Of a stretch of 64,000 bases of DNA, positions 63,068-64,000 are shown one piece after another. Both the position numbers and the translations under genes were made by a program. The stretch's first letter is position 1, and every line of letters begins with the position of its first letter. The notes under the pieces are model-generated. The model did not search any database, had not been told where the DNA came from, and saw nothing but the letters and a program-made list of their open reading frames with translations. The stretch covers positions 558,001 through 622,000 of the forward strand of contig CAWFXC010000005.1 of assembly GCA_963819735.1 (NCBI GenBank), in the 5' to 3' direction. This stretch comes from CAWFXC01 sp963819735 (lineage in GTDB: Bacteria; Actinomycetota; Acidimicrobiia; IMCC26256; DASPTH01).

Positions 63068-63895
63068 GTGGCGAACCCTGTTTCACGTCGACAGTTCCTG
63101 GCGAGTGCCGCTGGCCTCGCGGCCCTCACGACTCTGGTTGCGGCCGGGTCGCGGGCTTTCGCTGCCACGGGTGAGCCGCGGGTGCCGGTGACGACGGTGC
63201 CGCCCTTTGCCCCTCGGAAGGCGATGACACCGCTACGTGTCCCGTCGGCGTCGGGACCGCTCCCGCTGTTCATTCGGTCCGGTCCCTCGAACCGGCCGCG
63301 TGTCGGCCTCACGATTGATGACATGTTCGGCGCGTCTGGCGCGGACAGTGTTTCGGCGTTGCTCGACCTTGCGAAGCAGAAGGATGTGAAGTTCACGTTC
63401 TTCCCGACCGGGGGTGCACTGGCAGATCATCTTGCTGCTGGTCGACAAGGCGTGTGGCGGAGGGTCATTGACGAGGGTCATGAGATCGGCAATCACACGT
63501 ATACGCACGCGAACCTGACCAAATTGAGTGACCAGCAGATCCGCGACGAGTTGCGCCGAACACAAGACGAACTCAACCGGGTGCTCGGGTTCGCGTATCC
63601 GATGCGGATGATGCGTCCTCCCGGTGGTGCTGGCGGGTTCACCAACGGTGGCGACCCTCGCATCATGAACGTGATCACCCCCCTCGGCTATTCGATGGTC
63701 ATGTGGAGCATCGACTCGAACGGCACGGCAGGGAACGCGTCGTACACGACAAAGATTCTCGCGAACGCGCACAACGGGACCATCGTGCTCGCACATTTCA
63801 CGACCTACGCGGTCGGCAACTACCCGGCGCTCATCGATGGGCTCCGCGATCGCAAGCTGGAACCCACGAACGTGAGCGGGCTGTTCAGCCCCTGA
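63068..63895 (+). CDS. Tat-exported polysaccharide deacetylase
   Basis: 275 residues from GTG 63068. A twin-arginine signal (SRRQFLASAAGLAALTTLVAAG) leads the NodB homology domain. Motif 1 is VGLTIDDMFG (catalytic base TIDD), the metal-binding His pair is in EIGNHTYTHANL (HxxxH), then MRPPGGAG, MVMWSIDSNG and a final TIVLAHFTTY. It deacetylates peptidoglycan or another envelope glycan outside the cell. The 3' end overlaps the convergent partial gene by 11 bp. Confidence 0.9.
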   Translation: MANPVSRRQFLASAAGLAALTTLVAAGSRAFAATGEPRVPVTTVPPFAPRKAMTPLRVPSASGPLPLFIRSGPSNRPRVGLTIDDMFGASGADSVSALLDLAKQKDVKFTFFPTGGALADHLAAGRQGVWRRVIDEGHEIGNHTYTHANLTKLSDQQIRDELRRTQDELNRVLGFAYPMRMMRPPGGAGGFTNGGDPRIMNVITPLGYSMVMWSIDSNGTAGNASYTTKILANAHNGTIVLAHFTTYAVGNYPALIDGLRDRKLEPTNVSGLFSP

Positions 63896-64000
63896 GCGGG
63901 TCGAGCGCTATCACCAGCGTGTTGACCTGGACGCGGAGCTGCTCGAGTGCGGCGTCGTGGCCGGGATTCGCGGCGTTGAGGTGTGCGACAGCCGCGTTGT
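63885..64000 (-). CDS. Unknown protein, C-terminal fragment
   Basis: Only the last 38 residues are visible: a helix-rich end, NAAVAHLNAANPGHDAALEQ, then LRVQVNTLVIALDPLRG and a TGA at 63885. The codon pattern is coding-like and the helix is amphipathic. The family cannot be assigned from this fragment. It is convergent with the deacetylase. Confidence 0.45.
   Translation of the reverse strand, partial: NAAVAHLNAANPGHDAALEQLRVQVNTLVIALDPLRG

Overview
The window is high-GC (about 70%) bacterial chromosome with frequent GTG and TTG starts and many 4-bp stop/start overlaps. It suggests an Actinobacteriota, possibly an Acidimicrobiia-like lineage. Supporting this are Ku with an AAKK-type tail beside a LigD polymerase domain, an Rpf-like cell-wall hydrolase, an MmpL transporter, a TIGR04338-type metallohydrolase, an LAFTG-anchored surface protein and several acyl-CoA synthetases. 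The assignment rests on gene content only.

1-10 kb: citrate synthase (partial), a frameshifted PIG-V-like mannosyltransferase, a tightly overlapped four-gene operon (SDR, zinc alcohol dehydrogenase, MBL hydrolase, NIPSNAP-like protein), an L,D-transpeptidase lipoprotein, an AlkA-type glycosylase and an ABC-F ATPase. 9.4-18.9 kb: DUF427 and Rpf-like proteins, aat, an ArsC-like reductase, an MmpL exporter, then a thioesterase / epimerase / DegT aminotransferase / glycosyltransferase 2 operon for a surface sugar or glycolipid. 18.9-29.3 kb: a 1004-residue HTH protein with a lectin-like C-terminus, gamma carbonic anhydrase, a cation-diffusion transporter read in frame into a SnoaL-like domain, a TIGR04338 metalloprotein, an ABC-2 exporter and the divergent NHEJ pair (broken LigD polymerase domain, intact Ku).

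29.4-44 kb: an SPFH/flotillin-like protein, a hexapeptide acyltransferase, and a branched-chain-amino-acid-type ABC system whose two permeases and two ATPases form one 1269-residue polypeptide, with its binding protein downstream (frameshifted). Then come pirin, an LMW-phosphatase-like gene, two tandem extra binding proteins and dodecin. 43.9-53.7 kb: epoxide hydrolase, sortase-anchored protein, 3Fe-4S-type ferredoxin, alpha/beta hydrolases, two AMP-forming acyl-CoA synthetases, two tiny desulforedoxin-like proteins and another ABC-2 exporter.

53.8-64 kb: tRNA-Cys followed directly by a multiply frameshifted gene and AT-richer, small, orphan membrane genes. This looks like a decayed island inserted at a tRNA. 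After it lie a polytopic membrane protein, a Tat-exported phospholipase C-like phosphoesterase, an esterase operon, a second cation-diffusion transporter and a Tat-exported polysaccharide deacetylase.

Three signals stand out. A 12-bp CGATTCG-type repeat has expanded inside two unrelated genes at three places and is translated in three different ways. A 36-37 bp palindrome is present as an inverted pair flanking the acyl-CoA synthetase block. At least four genes, probably five sites, are each disrupted by what looks like one extra base, which raises the question of base-level assembly accuracy versus real decay.
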